Part shown: in pieces, positions 15,305-22,925 of the stretch
Position numbering within the stretch: the stretch's first letter is position 1
Layout of the letters: each line of letters starts with the position of its first letter
IMG/VR virus record: IMGVR_UViG_3300044302_001819
Span: 1-23,477 of that record
DNA length: 23,477 nucleotides
Direction: 5' to 3' (one strand)
DNA from: a virus
Program-made: the position numbers and the translations under genes
Notes under the pieces: generated by a model
Database searches by the model: none
What the model saw: the letters and a program-made list of their open reading frames with translations, nothing else
What the model was told of the DNA's origin: nothing

Positions 15305-15379
15305 TTTTTTTCCCCTTAAGTTACAAACATAGCACATTCATGGTGAGTGTGTTGTAACAATTACTATGAGGATAAAATC
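15305..15379. promoter_or_regulatory. Capsid-block leader with inverted repeat
   Basis: This 75-base gap is the second longest in the window. A T-run and C-run (TTTTTTTCCCC) follow the upstream stop codon. Then GTTACAA (15320-15326) pairs perfectly with TTGTAAC (15352-15358), with further imperfect pairing inside (CAC/GTG) around a loop. The Shine-Dalgarno ATGAGGA precedes the next start. It could be a processing site, a weak terminator or an operator; no promoter consensus is clear. Confidence 0.5.
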
Positions 15380-15979
15380 ATGGCTAATATTGACGCGGCC
15401 TTTGGGTACAGACCTATTGGGAAAGTTGGTAGTGGCGTTCAAAACATGGGTACGACTATGTACACCATCGAAGACAATTACAGTACATCTATTTTTAAAG
15501 GTGATCACGTAATGCAGTCTGGTGGGTATGTAATTGCTGGAACAGCTTCCGGCGCTACGAACCTAGGTGTTTTTAACGGTTGCTTCTACATTGATCCAGT
15601 AAGTAAAAAACCTACATGGTCAAATTACTACAGTCAGACTAATGTAACCAGTGCTGGTTCCATATCTGGCTCAACTAATATAGACGCGTATATCTATGAT
15701 GATCCGTACATGCTTTTCGAAGCTCAATGTGATGGCACTATTGCTAAAACTGATATTGGTAAAAATACTGATTCAGTATTAACAACTGGTAGTACTGTAA
15801 CTGGACAATCAAAAAATGAAATTGATGATGGTACAGAAGCAACTACTGCTGGACTACAGGTCAAAATTATTGGGATTACAAAAGATCCAGAGAACGATGA
15901 TGCTTCAAGTGCAAATGCTAACTGGTACATTATGTTTAATGAACACGTTAAATTGGGCACTGGTATCACCGGTACATAA
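15380..15979 (+). CDS. Capsid decoration-type structural protein
   Basis: The 199-residue protein is rich in Thr, Ser, Gly and Asp and predicted mostly beta by eye. It begins MANIDAAFGYRPIGKVG, a pattern I recall from head or decoration proteins located immediately before the major capsid gene in marine phages. I placed the start at 15380 because ATGAGGATAAA lies directly in front; an in-frame ATG at 15347 would lie inside the inverted repeat and add CCNNYYED-type residues unlike the rest. No enzyme motif is present. Confidence 0.8.
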   Translation: MANIDAAFGYRPIGKVGSGVQNMGTTMYTIEDNYSTSIFKGDHVMQSGGYVIAGTASGATNLGVFNGCFYIDPVSKKPTWSNYYSQTNVTSAGSISGSTNIDAYIYDDPYMLFEAQCDGTIAKTDIGKNTDSVLTTGSTVTGQSKNEIDDGTEATTAGLQVKIIGITKDPENDDASSANANWYIMFNEHVKLGTGITGT

Positions 15980-15997
15980 TAGTTAGAGGAGAGATAA

Positions 15998-16903
15998 ATG
16001 GCAATTTCAAGAATGCAATTGGTCAAAGAGCTCGAGCCTGGCTTGAATGCTCTGTTCGGATTAGAATACGACCGATACGAAAACCAGCACACAGAAATCT
16101 TTGATTCAGAGAATTCTGATCGTGCATTTGAAGAAGAAGTAATGCTAGGTGGGTTTGGCAATGCAGAGGTAAAACCAGAAGGTTCTGGTGTTGTGTATGA
16201 AGCAGCACAAGAAACTTTCACTGCACGCTATACTCACGAAACCATTGCTTTGGCTTTCTCATTAACTGAAGAAGCCGTAGAGGATAACCTTTACGACAAA
16301 ATCAGCACTAGATACACAAAAGCATTGGCACGTTCAATGGCTAACACTAAACAGATTAAAGCTGCTAACGTTCTTAACAGAGCGTTCAACAGTTCTTTTC
16401 TTGGTGGCGATGATAAGGAGCTTTGTGCTACTGATCACCCTACACTTAGTGGAGACCAAAAGAACGAGCTATCAACTTCAGCTGACTTAAACGAAACTTC
16501 GCTTGAGCAGATGTTAATTGATATTGCTGGTATGAAGGATGAAAGAGGAATGAAAATTGCTCTTAGAGGTATGAAAATGATCATTCCTGTAAACCTTCAA
16601 TTTACTGCTGAAAGGTTAATGAAATCTGCAGGTAGAGTAGGAACTGCTGATAATGACTTAAACGCTATCAAATCAATGGGAATGGTGCCACAAGGATATG
16701 TGGTTAACAACTTCCTAACTGATACTGATGCGTTCTTTATCAAAACAGATGCTCCTAATGGACTTAAGATGTTCACTAGAGCTCCTATTAGAACTGCGAT
16801 GGAAGGTGACTTCGATACTGGTAACGTTAGATACAAAGCTAGAGAGAGATACTCGTTTGGGTTCTCTGACTGGAGAGGTATCTTCGGATCACCAGGAGCG
16901 TAA
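15998..16903 (+). CDS. Major capsid protein (HK97-like fold)
   Basis: The 301-residue protein matches phage major capsid proteins: an N-terminal helical region (MQLVKELEPGLNALFGLEYD), an E-loop-like stretch, helical spine SLTEEAVEDNLYDKISTRY with ALARSMANTKQIKAANVL, a Mu gpT-like GGDDKELCATDHPTLSG motif at about 139-155, and a C-terminal beta segment ending ERYSFGFSDWRGIFGSPGA. It is preceded by a strong Shine-Dalgarno (AGAGGAGAGAT) and followed by a G/C-rich hairpin, as expected for the most abundant virion protein. No maturation protease is visible in the window. Confidence 0.95.
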   Translation: MAISRMQLVKELEPGLNALFGLEYDRYENQHTEIFDSENSDRAFEEEVMLGGFGNAEVKPEGSGVVYEAAQETFTARYTHETIALAFSLTEEAVEDNLYDKISTRYTKALARSMANTKQIKAANVLNRAFNSSFLGGDDKELCATDHPTLSGDQKNELSTSADLNETSLEQMLIDIAGMKDERGMKIALRGMKMIIPVNLQFTAERLMKSAGRVGTADNDLNAIKSMGMVPQGYVVNNFLTDTDAFFIKTDAPNGLKMFTRAPIRTAMEGDFDTGNVRYKARERYSFGFSDWRGIFGSPGA

Positions 16904-16910
16904 ATCTTTT

Positions 16911-16935
16911 AGTGGGGCGCATTATGTGCCCCACT
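16911..16935 (+). terminator. Hairpin after the major capsid gene
   Basis: AGTGGGGCGCA and TGTGCCCCACT form an 11-pair stem with one G-U pair around a TTA loop, eight bases past the capsid stop. No T-run follows, so it may act as a weak terminator or as an RNA stabiliser for the capsid message. The stem core GTGGGGC recurs in the hairpin at 17929. Confidence 0.7.
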
Positions 16936-17023
16936 ATACCTAGTATAACAAGTTATACAGACTGACTAGGCAGACGATATAGAGACTGTATGACGATTGG
17001 TCTATATGACCGAGGAGAATATT
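16936..17023 (+). promoter_or_regulatory. Structured leader of the decoration/fibre gene
   Basis: The leader holds a near-palindrome GTATAAC-AA-GTTATAC (16943-16958) and ATATAGA (16977-16983), which can pair with TCTATAT (17001-17007). That right arm overlaps a second hairpin GGTC-TATAT-GACC (16999-17011), so the two foldings compete. The Shine-Dalgarno GAGGAG lies at 17012-17017. An operator, promoter or RNA switch are all possible; none is proven. Confidence 0.45.
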
Positions 17024-17917
17024 ATGGCTAATACTAGCTTTGTGGGTCCGGTAAGATCCAAAAATAACTATAAATTATATAGTACTACTGCTTCAACAGG
17101 TGTTGAACATGATAGAACTATAAGTGATCCAGCAATGGACGCTAGAAGATTTTATTTAGAAGAATGGTTTTTACAAAGACCAGGTCTAAATGCAAACATT
17201 GACCAAGTATCAACAGTTGAAGTTCAAAGAGCTTTGAATAGAAACTGGGAAGCACTTGGAACTAACGTAACTACTGCACTAGTTACATTTGCTTCAACTT
17301 CAGCAGGAATTTTAGCAACAACAGCAGGTGCAGACCAAGACCAAGCAATCATTACACCTCACTTAGATACTGCAGCGACAGCGTGGGCAGGTTGTCAATG
17401 GGGAACAGAAAATTCAGTTCATTTTGAAACATCAATTATGTTACCTGCACTTGATAACCAAAAGGTTTGGGCAGGATTAAAATTAACTAATGATCAATTA
17501 ATTGCAACTGATGATGATCAAGCATATTTTAAATATCAAACTGATGCTACTAACTCAGAAGCATTTAGTGATTTTTCTGTTTGGCATTTTGTTCACAGTA
17601 TTGGTGGCACTGATTATATCACTGCGTTACCAGTGACTGTTGCAGCAAATACACCATATCATTTAAAAATTGAAATAGATAGCGACAGAAAAGCTACTAT
17701 TTTTATAAATGGTGTACAGTACAATGTTGCTAATACAGCAGGATCAACTGGTGGTACAGCTGCTACAGCAGTACAACCAGGTGTTGCAGCTACTAAAACT
17801 GCAGCTTTAACTAACGATGTGGATTTCATTCCATATGTTGGTATTGAAGCTGGTGCGGCTGCTGCAGAAGCAGTAAACGTACATCATGTTTGCATGAGCA
17901 GAAACGTATACGAATAA
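17024..17917 (+). CDS. Virion protein with concanavalin-like fold, decoration or fibre
   Basis: The 297-residue protein has a short N-terminal segment (MANTSFVGPVRSKNNYKLYS) and a central jelly-roll-like region with VHFETSIMLPALDNQKVWAG, then TPYHLKIEIDSDRKATIFING. The last resembles LamG/concanavalin-type sugar-binding or decoration domains. The end has an Ala/Thr/Gly-rich loop then VDFIPYVGIE. I chose 17024 because GAGGAG lies six bases before it; the in-frame ATG at 16997 would start inside the leader. It sits alone between two hairpins directly after the capsid gene, so it is probably abundant on the particle. Confidence 0.8.
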   Translation: MANTSFVGPVRSKNNYKLYSTTASTGVEHDRTISDPAMDARRFYLEEWFLQRPGLNANIDQVSTVEVQRALNRNWEALGTNVTTALVTFASTSAGILATTAGADQDQAIITPHLDTAATAWAGCQWGTENSVHFETSIMLPALDNQKVWAGLKLTNDQLIATDDDQAYFKYQTDATNSEAFSDFSVWHFVHSIGGTDYITALPVTVAANTPYHLKIEIDSDRKATIFINGVQYNVANTAGSTGGTAATAVQPGVAATKTAALTNDVDFIPYVGIEAGAAAAEAVNVHHVCMSRNVYE

Positions 17918-17928
17918 TAAATAAACAA

Positions 17929-17946
17929 GTGGGGCTTCGGCCCCAC
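17929..17946 (+). terminator. UUCG-loop hairpin after the decoration gene
   Basis: GTGGGGC (17929-17935) and GCCCCAC (17940-17946) pair perfectly over seven bases around TTCG, an exceptionally stable tetraloop closed by C-G. Only a weak TTCTT-containing stretch follows. It may be a terminator or processing-resistant hairpin. The stem equals the core of the hairpin at 16911. Confidence 0.75.
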
Positions 17947-17968
17947 AGTTCTTGATTAAGGAGGGAAC

Positions 17969-18388
17969 ATGGCAGATACAGTAACAGGACCGACTATCCT
18001 ACAACAAAATGACGCTCGCGTTACAATCAAAATAGTCAATCAATCAGACGGAACAGGAGCAACAACAGTTTTTGGTGATGTGTCAGCATTAGATGCAAGA
18101 GCAGACGGAACTGCTGTGGCACACTTAGGATTACTTAGAGTTTGGTTTTCTTGCCAAGGAGGCGATGGAGGCGACTCTTATGCGCGTCTAGATGAAGAAG
18201 ATTCAGATGGAGATATTCCTATAATAGGACTGACAGGAACAGGATATTGGGATTTTAGAGAATTTGGTGGCATACCAGCAGATAAATCTAGCAACAGTAA
18301 TCAAAGTGATGTTAATCTTGTTGTACCTGGTGCTGCTGATAGTGGTAACATGTACACAGTTGTAGCTGAATTTCAAAAGATTTATTAA
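17969..18388 (+). CDS. Hypothetical beta-rich structural protein
   Basis: The 139-residue protein is acidic and probably all-beta (ARVTIKIVNQSDGTGATTVF, then LGLLRVWFSC). It has an Asp/Gly-rich stretch (GGDGGDSYARLDEEDSDGD) that could bind metal. I recognise no family. A very strong Shine-Dalgarno (AAGGAGGGAAC) and its position just after the decoration gene and hairpin suggest a well-expressed virion protein, possibly a head decoration or head-completion component. Confidence 0.75.
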   Translation: MADTVTGPTILQQNDARVTIKIVNQSDGTGATTVFGDVSALDARADGTAVAHLGLLRVWFSCQGGDGGDSYARLDEEDSDGDIPIIGLTGTGYWDFREFGGIPADKSSNSNQSDVNLVVPGAADSGNMYTVVAEFQKIY

Positions 18389-18396
18389 AGGTTTAA

Positions 18397-19146
18397 ATGG
18401 CTTATTCAGGCACACAAACCTTTAATCTTTCGATTGAGGAAATAATAGAAGAGGCATACGAAAGGTGTCAATTAGAGACTCGTAGTGGTTATGATTTAAA
18501 AACTGCTAGAAGATCTATGAACTTAATGTTAGCAGAGTGGGCAAACCGTGGTTTAAATTTATGGACCATAACATATGCAACACAAACATTAACTGCTGGT
18601 ACAAATTATTATTCTATTGATCAAAAAGTAGTAGACATAGTAGATGCTGTTGTAACAACTACAACAGGCGCAACTTCTAATTTAGAAGGTGATAGTAATA
18701 CTACAGATGTTGCTATGAATAGAATTTCTAGAACTGAATATATAAATTTAAGCAAAAAAGAAAATTCATCTTCGGGTGATGCAAGACCTACACAATTTGC
18801 TTTAGTTCCAGGCACAGTTACAACTGGAAGTTCTTCTAGTAGTGGCAGACCAGAAAATGATATGACATTGTTTTTGTATCCTAGCCCAGATAAAGCTTAC
18901 ATATTTAAGTATTTTTATATCGCAAGAATAGAAGACGCAGGTAGTTATACAAACAATGCTGATGTACCTTTTTATTTTCTTCCTTGTTTGACGGCTGGAT
19001 TAGCTTACTATATAAGTTTAAAAAGAGCACCGATGTTAAGTGCAAACTTAAAAGCGGTGTATGACGAAGAATTTAAACGTGCTTCTGAAAACGATAGGGA
19101 AAGAGTTTCTTTTAGAGTTGAACCAGCACGGGCGTACACACCATAG
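18397..19146 (+). CDS. Head-tail connector / neck protein, P22 gp4-like
   Basis: The 249-residue protein starts with SIEEIIEEAYERCQLETRSG, then LKTARRSMNLMLAEWANRGLNLW, a helical pattern recalled from P22 gp4-like adaptors that stack on the portal ring. A beta-rich middle (ATQTLTAGTNYYSID) and a helical C-terminus (LPCLTAGLAYYISLKRAP) follow. It probably docks on the portal and helps to seal packaged DNA. Its TAG stop forms part of the shared ribosome-binding cassette of the Cys-rich micro-gene. Confidence 0.85.
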   Translation: MAYSGTQTFNLSIEEIIEEAYERCQLETRSGYDLKTARRSMNLMLAEWANRGLNLWTITYATQTLTAGTNYYSIDQKVVDIVDAVVTTTTGATSNLEGDSNTTDVAMNRISRTEYINLSKKENSSSGDARPTQFALVPGTVTTGSSSSSGRPENDMTLFLYPSPDKAYIFKYFYIARIEDAGSYTNNADVPFYFLPCLTAGLAYYISLKRAPMLSANLKAVYDEEFKRASENDRERVSFRVEPARAYTP

Positions 19147-19157
19147 GAGGTAATATG
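19144..19157 (+). promoter_or_regulatory. Shared stop/ribosome-binding-site/start cassette, copy 3
   Basis: TAGGAGGTAATATG is identical to the copies at 10053 and 10217 and again uses the upstream TAG stop as its first codon. It sets the start of the Cys-rich peptide and predicts strong translation. Confidence 0.9.
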
Positions 19158-19265
19158 CCAATATGTAAACATTGTGATCATGAATGTCATTGTAGTAATG
19201 GCGGTTCATGTTGCGGAGGACAGTGCCAATGTGGTAACTGTGAATGTAAAAAGGAGGAAGAATGA
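19155..19265 (+). CDS. Metallothionein-like Cys-rich micro-protein
   Basis: The 36-residue product contains ten cysteines and three histidines in the spacing C-x2-C-x3-C-x-C-x5-CC-x3-C-x-C-x2-C-x-C (C4 to C31), followed by an acidic/basic KKEEE tail. It has almost no hydrophobic residues that could form a core. This density of Cys in CxC and CxxC pairs is typical of metallothioneins, which bind several Zn or Cu ions through thiolate clusters. It is too dense for a single zinc finger. A perfect AGGAGGT precedes it and its stop overlaps the next ATG by four bases (ATGA), so both support a real, well-translated gene. Metal binding is predicted, not shown; a structural zinc-knuckle peptide is the alternative. 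Confidence 0.85.
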   Translation: MPICKHCDHECHCSNGGSCCGGQCQCGNCECKKEEE

Positions 19266-19495
19266 GTAATAAAAACTGGAATAACCAAACTGCTAACGCT
19301 AGTGGATCTACTGGTGGAGTAAAAAGTAATTGGAGTCATAGAGGTACTAATTCTATACCTACTGCTAAACCAAAAGAAAAAGAAAAAACTATTTCTATAG
19401 CAGAAGGTGAGATACACGGTACAGTTCAAGGTATGGGTGCAGCTACTAAAGGTGGTAAGTATCATTGGTCTAGTAAGAATAAAAGTAATTGGTAA
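19262..19495 (+). CDS. Small Asn/Trp/Lys-rich hypothetical protein
   Basis: The 77-residue protein has recurring Trp-containing short motifs (NKNWNNQ, KSNWSHRG, KYHWSSK, KSNW at the end) and a Lys/Glu-rich centre (AKPKEKEKTISIAEGEI). KGG appears near 64-66. It looks disordered and is coupled to the Cys-rich gene by a four-base overlap. I recognise no family; co-occurrence with the metallothionein-like gene could mean shared function, but this is inference only. Confidence 0.75.
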   Translation: MSNKNWNNQTANASGSTGGVKSNWSHRGTNSIPTAKPKEKEKTISIAEGEIHGTVQGMGAATKGGKYHWSSKNKSNW

Positions 19496-19500
19496 ACTAA

Positions 19501-19995
19501 ATGGCTTATGCAATAGGTAAACATGCTAAATTTATTTCTGACCGTAGTGGTATGGAATACCCATACACAGAAATGGTTGTGGAATGGAATGGTGCACGTG
19601 TTCACAAAAGTGAATTTGAACCTAAAACACCACAGGATAGACCTAACAAGCATTCGCCAGATGCAGAAGCTTTGCAATTTCCAAGACCAGCAAGAACAGA
19701 AAATGAAACAGAAAGATTGTTGCCTTTAAATCCGTTTAGATTTACAGCTTCTAGTACAACAGTAACAGTATTTGAACCTGCACATAAAAGATCTAGTAGT
19801 GATACAGTTAGATTTAGAACTGTGTCTGGTAATTTATTTGGTGCATCTAAATCAGAAATAGAAGCAGAAGCTGGTTTTAGTATAACAAAAACAGATGATG
19901 ACTTTTATACCTTTACTGTGTCAACAGCACCATCTATTACAGGAAATGGTGGAGGAGGACAAACGTCTTCTGGTCCAGCAACATTGAGTAACTAA
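19501..19995 (+). CDS. Structural protein with a cysteine-less zinc-ribbon-like N-terminus
   Basis: The 164-residue protein begins GKHAKFISDRSGMEYPYTEM, with VVEWNGARVHKSEFEPKTPQ next. In related phage proteins as I recall them, the same frame reads as a CxxC...CxxC zinc ribbon, of the form CDRCG...EWNG...C-x2-C-EPKHPQ. Here the four positions are S, S, H and E, so the metal site appears lost. The C-terminal half is beta-rich with Thr/Ser (FRFTASSTTVTVFEPAHKR). It lies between the two neck proteins and is probably a neck or tail component. Its stop overlaps the next start (TAATG). Confidence 0.75.
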   Translation: MAYAIGKHAKFISDRSGMEYPYTEMVVEWNGARVHKSEFEPKTPQDRPNKHSPDAEALQFPRPARTENETERLLPLNPFRFTASSTTVTVFEPAHKRSSSDTVRFRTVSGNLFGASKSEIEAEAGFSITKTDDDFYTFTVSTAPSITGNGGGGQTSSGPATLSN

Positions 19996-20693
19996 TGACT
20001 ACATACGCACAATTAACACAACAAATATTAGACTATACAGAAACAAGCACTGATGTATTAACGTCTACTATTACAAATGATTTTATAGAGCACACAGAAA
20101 ATAGAATATTAAAAGAAGCTGACTTGGATGCTTTTAAATCACATCAATCAGCTACTTTAACAACTAGTAATCCTTTTGTATCTTTACCTGGAGGTACATC
20201 ACCAGATCCAACATCACTAGCTACGATACGAACAATTCACATATGGCCTGCTTCAGGCACACCAACAAGAGATTTTTTAGAACATCGTGATCTTAGTTAC
20301 ATGAATGAATATTGGCCTGACAGAACTGCTACAGGCACACCAAGATATTGGTCATGGTGGGATCAAAACACAATTTATCTTGCTCCTACGCCGGATTCAG
20401 CGTATAACGTAGAATTAGGAATTACTAGATTACCTACAAGACTGTCTAGTAGTAATACAACCTCATGGTTGGGAGACAATGCCCCAATGGCGTTGCTTTA
20501 TGGATGTCTTGCAGAAGCCTTTAAGTTCTTAAAGGGACCAGCTGAAATGCTGCAATTATACGAACAATCTTATCAACGTGCTATGCAAGAGCTTATAGTT
20601 GAGCAAACTGGAAGGCACAGACGAGATGAATATTTGCATGGAGAGTTAAAATTCCCTATGCAATCTACAAAAACAAAAACTATAGGAGAATAA
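19995..20693 (+). CDS. Neck / tail adaptor protein
   Basis: The 232-residue protein opens with a helical domain (YAQLTQQILDYTETSTDVLT, ENRILKEADLD), then a beta region (FVSLPGGT, TIRTIHIWP), PRYWSWWDQNTIYLAPTPDS, and a helical C-terminus (AFKFLKGPAEMLQLYEQSY). This matches phage head-tail adaptor/neck proteins found beside P22 gp4-like connectors in marine podoviruses (recalled family, no search). It would form a ring under the connector. Start coupled to the previous stop. Confidence 0.85.
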   Translation: MTTYAQLTQQILDYTETSTDVLTSTITNDFIEHTENRILKEADLDAFKSHQSATLTTSNPFVSLPGGTSPDPTSLATIRTIHIWPASGTPTRDFLEHRDLSYMNEYWPDRTATGTPRYWSWWDQNTIYLAPTPDSAYNVELGITRLPTRLSSSNTTSWLGDNAPMALLYGCLAEAFKFLKGPAEMLQLYEQSYQRAMQELIVEQTGRHRRDEYLHGELKFPMQSTKTKTIGE

Positions 20694-20696
20694 AAC

Positions 20697-21125
20697 ATGG
20701 CTATAACTCAAGCTGTCTGTACCAGTTTTAAACAAGAAATTCTTGTTGAAGGACATAATTTTACTAATGGACAAGACACTTTTAAAATTGCATTGTATAC
20801 AAGTTCTGCTTCTTTAGATGCCTCAACTACTGCTTATTCCAGTTCAAACGAAGTTTCTGATTCAGGGTCTTACTCTGCTGGAGGTGGATCACTTACAAGT
20901 GTAACACCAACAACTAGTGGTACGACTGCAATCTGTGATTTTGCTGATATATCTTTTACATCAGCTACTATTACAGCGCGTGGAGCTTTGATTTATAACA
21001 GTACTAATTCAAACAAAGCAGTGTGCGTATTAGATTTTGGTGGGGATAAAACATCTACAAGTGGGACGTTTACAATTCAATTTCCAACTGCAGATGCAAG
21101 TAACGCTATACTAAGATTAGCGTAG
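20697..21125 (+). CDS. Beta-rich virion protein, tail or neck type
   Basis: The 142-residue protein begins MAITQAVCTSFKQEILVEGH and contains DTFKIALYTSSASLDAST, a frame I recall as very common in marine phage structural regions. It is Ser/Thr/Gly-rich and beta-type, ending FTIQFPTADASNAILRLA. It is most likely a tail or neck accessory protein. GGAG lies eight bases before the start. Confidence 0.8.
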   Translation: MAITQAVCTSFKQEILVEGHNFTNGQDTFKIALYTSSASLDASTTAYSSSNEVSDSGSYSAGGGSLTSVTPTTSGTTAICDFADISFTSATITARGALIYNSTNSNKAVCVLDFGGDKTSTSGTFTIQFPTADASNAILRLA

Positions 21126-21133
21126 GAGTATAA

Positions 21134-22906
21134 ATGGCATTAGTAATTAATGACAGAGTAAAAGAAACTTCTACTACTACAGGAACAGGGACACTTAACT
21201 TAAGTGGAGCTGTAAGTGGTTTTGAAACTTTTGTAGCAGGTGTTGGTAATGGTAACACAACGTATTATGCTATTGTTAATCGTGACGCAGATGAATGGGA
21301 AGTAGGATTAGGAACAGTCACTGATGCATCTACTGACACGTTAGCAAGAACTACTGTTATTACAAGTTCTAATAGTGATTCAGCAACTGATTTTAGTGCT
21401 GGAACTAAAGATGTATTTGTAACTTTACCAGCAAGTAAAGTAACATTTGAAGATGCTAGTAATGATGTCACTTTAGCAAACGATCTTATTTTAGGATCAG
21501 ATTCAGCTGTGTTAAAATTTGGAGCTGACTCTGACACAACTTTAACACATACCGACGGCACAGGTTTAACTTTAAACAGTACAAATAAATTATTATTTAG
21601 AGATACTGGATTATATATTAATTCATCTACTGATGGACAATTAGACATTGTTGCAGATACAGAAGTACAAATAGCAGCTACAACAATAGACATTAATGGA
21701 ATACTTGCTGTTGATGGTACAACTATTTCATTAGACGCAACAACATCATTAAATATAGATAACTCTAATACATCCAATGGTATTACCATAGGAACTGCAA
21801 CATCTGGCGTGCCTATTTCAATTGGACACACAACTTCTGAAGTAACAATTAATGATAATCTTACAGTTACAGGAACATTAACTCTTGGTTCAAACGCGGA
21901 ATTAACAGAAGCGGAATTAGAATTTCTTGATGGAATTACAGCAGGTACGGCAGCAGCAAGTAAAGCAATGGTTGCTGATTCTAACATAGACATTACTGGT
22001 GGTAGAAATATTACCATTAGTGGAGAATTAGACGCGGCAACTTTAGATATTAGTGGTAATGCAGATATTGATGGAACTTTAGAAGCAGATGCAATCACTG
22101 TTGATGGAACAGCTTTAGCAACATTTATAAGAGATACTGTTGGAACAAACATGGTCTCTAGTAATACTGAAACTGGTATTTCTGTTACATATGACACAAC
22201 AAATGATAATTTAGATTTTGCAATAGCCGCAGCTCAAACAACAATTACATCATTGCTCGCAACCGACATTAAAATTGGTGAGGATGATGAGACTAAAATA
22301 GATTTTGAAACAGCGGATGAAATACATTTTTATGCAGCAAACGTAGAACAAGTTTACCTTGGTGATAATATTTTTGGACCACAGTCAGACAGTGATGTTG
22401 ACTTAGGTTCTACAGGGGTAAGATGGAAAGACGCTTATGTGGATACAATTACAACAACTGGTAATGCTACCGTAGGTGGTGATCTAACAGTTACTGGTGA
22501 TGATATTACCATGGGCACTAACACTGATACTGCTATTTTAGTAGCAGACGGAACAAATTATAATCCAGTAGTTCCAAGTGGTGATGTTGGATTGACTAAC
22601 GCTGGTGTATTTAGTATAGCATCTGGTGTAATAGTTAATGCCGATGTTAACGCTTCAGCAGCAATTGCAGATTCTAAATTAGCTACAATTTCTACAGCAA
22701 ATAAAGTAGACATTGGAGCTCTAGATATTGATGGTGCTACTGATATTGGAGAAGCTTTGGCAGATGCAGATTTATTTATTGTAGATAACGGAGCAGGAGG
22801 CACTGAAAGAAAAATGGCTGCCTCAAGAATAATAACATACGTTGACGCAAATTCAAGTGCGGCTTCAGTAGGAAAGGCAATAGCAATGGCTATTGTTTTT
22901 GGATAA
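21134..22906 (+). CDS. Tail fibre-like protein
   Basis: The 590-residue protein is rich in Thr, Asp, Ser, Gly and Ala and has the repetitive beta-strand/turn pattern of a trimeric fibre shaft. The N-terminal 100 residues (MALVINDRVKETSTTTGTG, later WEVGLGTVTDASTDTLARTT) form a domain recalled from marine phage fibres. The middle has many TT/DIT/VDGT-type turns. Near 378-435 lies the DIKIGEDDETKIDFETADEI segment with SDVDLGSTGVRWKDAYVDTI, known from marine phage structural fibres. The C-terminus (LFIVDNGAGGTERKMAASRI) ends the chain. It probably binds the host surface. Confidence 0.85.
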   Translation: MALVINDRVKETSTTTGTGTLNLSGAVSGFETFVAGVGNGNTTYYAIVNRDADEWEVGLGTVTDASTDTLARTTVITSSNSDSATDFSAGTKDVFVTLPASKVTFEDASNDVTLANDLILGSDSAVLKFGADSDTTLTHTDGTGLTLNSTNKLLFRDTGLYINSSTDGQLDIVADTEVQIAATTIDINGILAVDGTTISLDATTSLNIDNSNTSNGITIGTATSGVPISIGHTTSEVTINDNLTVTGTLTLGSNAELTEAELEFLDGITAGTAAASKAMVADSNIDITGGRNITISGELDAATLDISGNADIDGTLEADAITVDGTALATFIRDTVGTNMVSSNTETGISVTYDTTNDNLDFAIAAAQTTITSLLATDIKIGEDDETKIDFETADEIHFYAANVEQVYLGDNIFGPQSDSDVDLGSTGVRWKDAYVDTITTTGNATVGGDLTVTGDDITMGTNTDTAILVADGTNYNPVVPSGDVGLTNAGVFSIASGVIVNADVNASAAIADSKLATISTANKVDIGALDIDGATDIGEALADADLFIVDNGAGGTERKMAASRIITYVDANSSAASVGKAIAMAIVFG

Positions 22907-22925
22907 TTAATTAAGGAGGTAAATA

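Noticed and set aside
15347-15379. Upstream start for the decoration-type gene
   Set aside because: The extension falls in the inverted repeat and Shine-Dalgarno region of the true start at 15380.
16728-16943. 71-residue plus-strand frame over the capsid gene end
   Set aside because: It overlaps the capsid gene and the hairpin in another frame; no ribosome binding site.
16997-17023. Upstream start for the gene after the capsid gene
   Set aside because: It would translate the structured leader and the Shine-Dalgarno itself; 17024 is better placed.
21265-22197. Long open frame of 310 residues on the minus strand
   Set aside because: It lies wholly inside the tail fibre gene. The antisense frame stays open because of the repetitive Thr/Asp/Ala codons, and it has no start signal or sensible protein composition.
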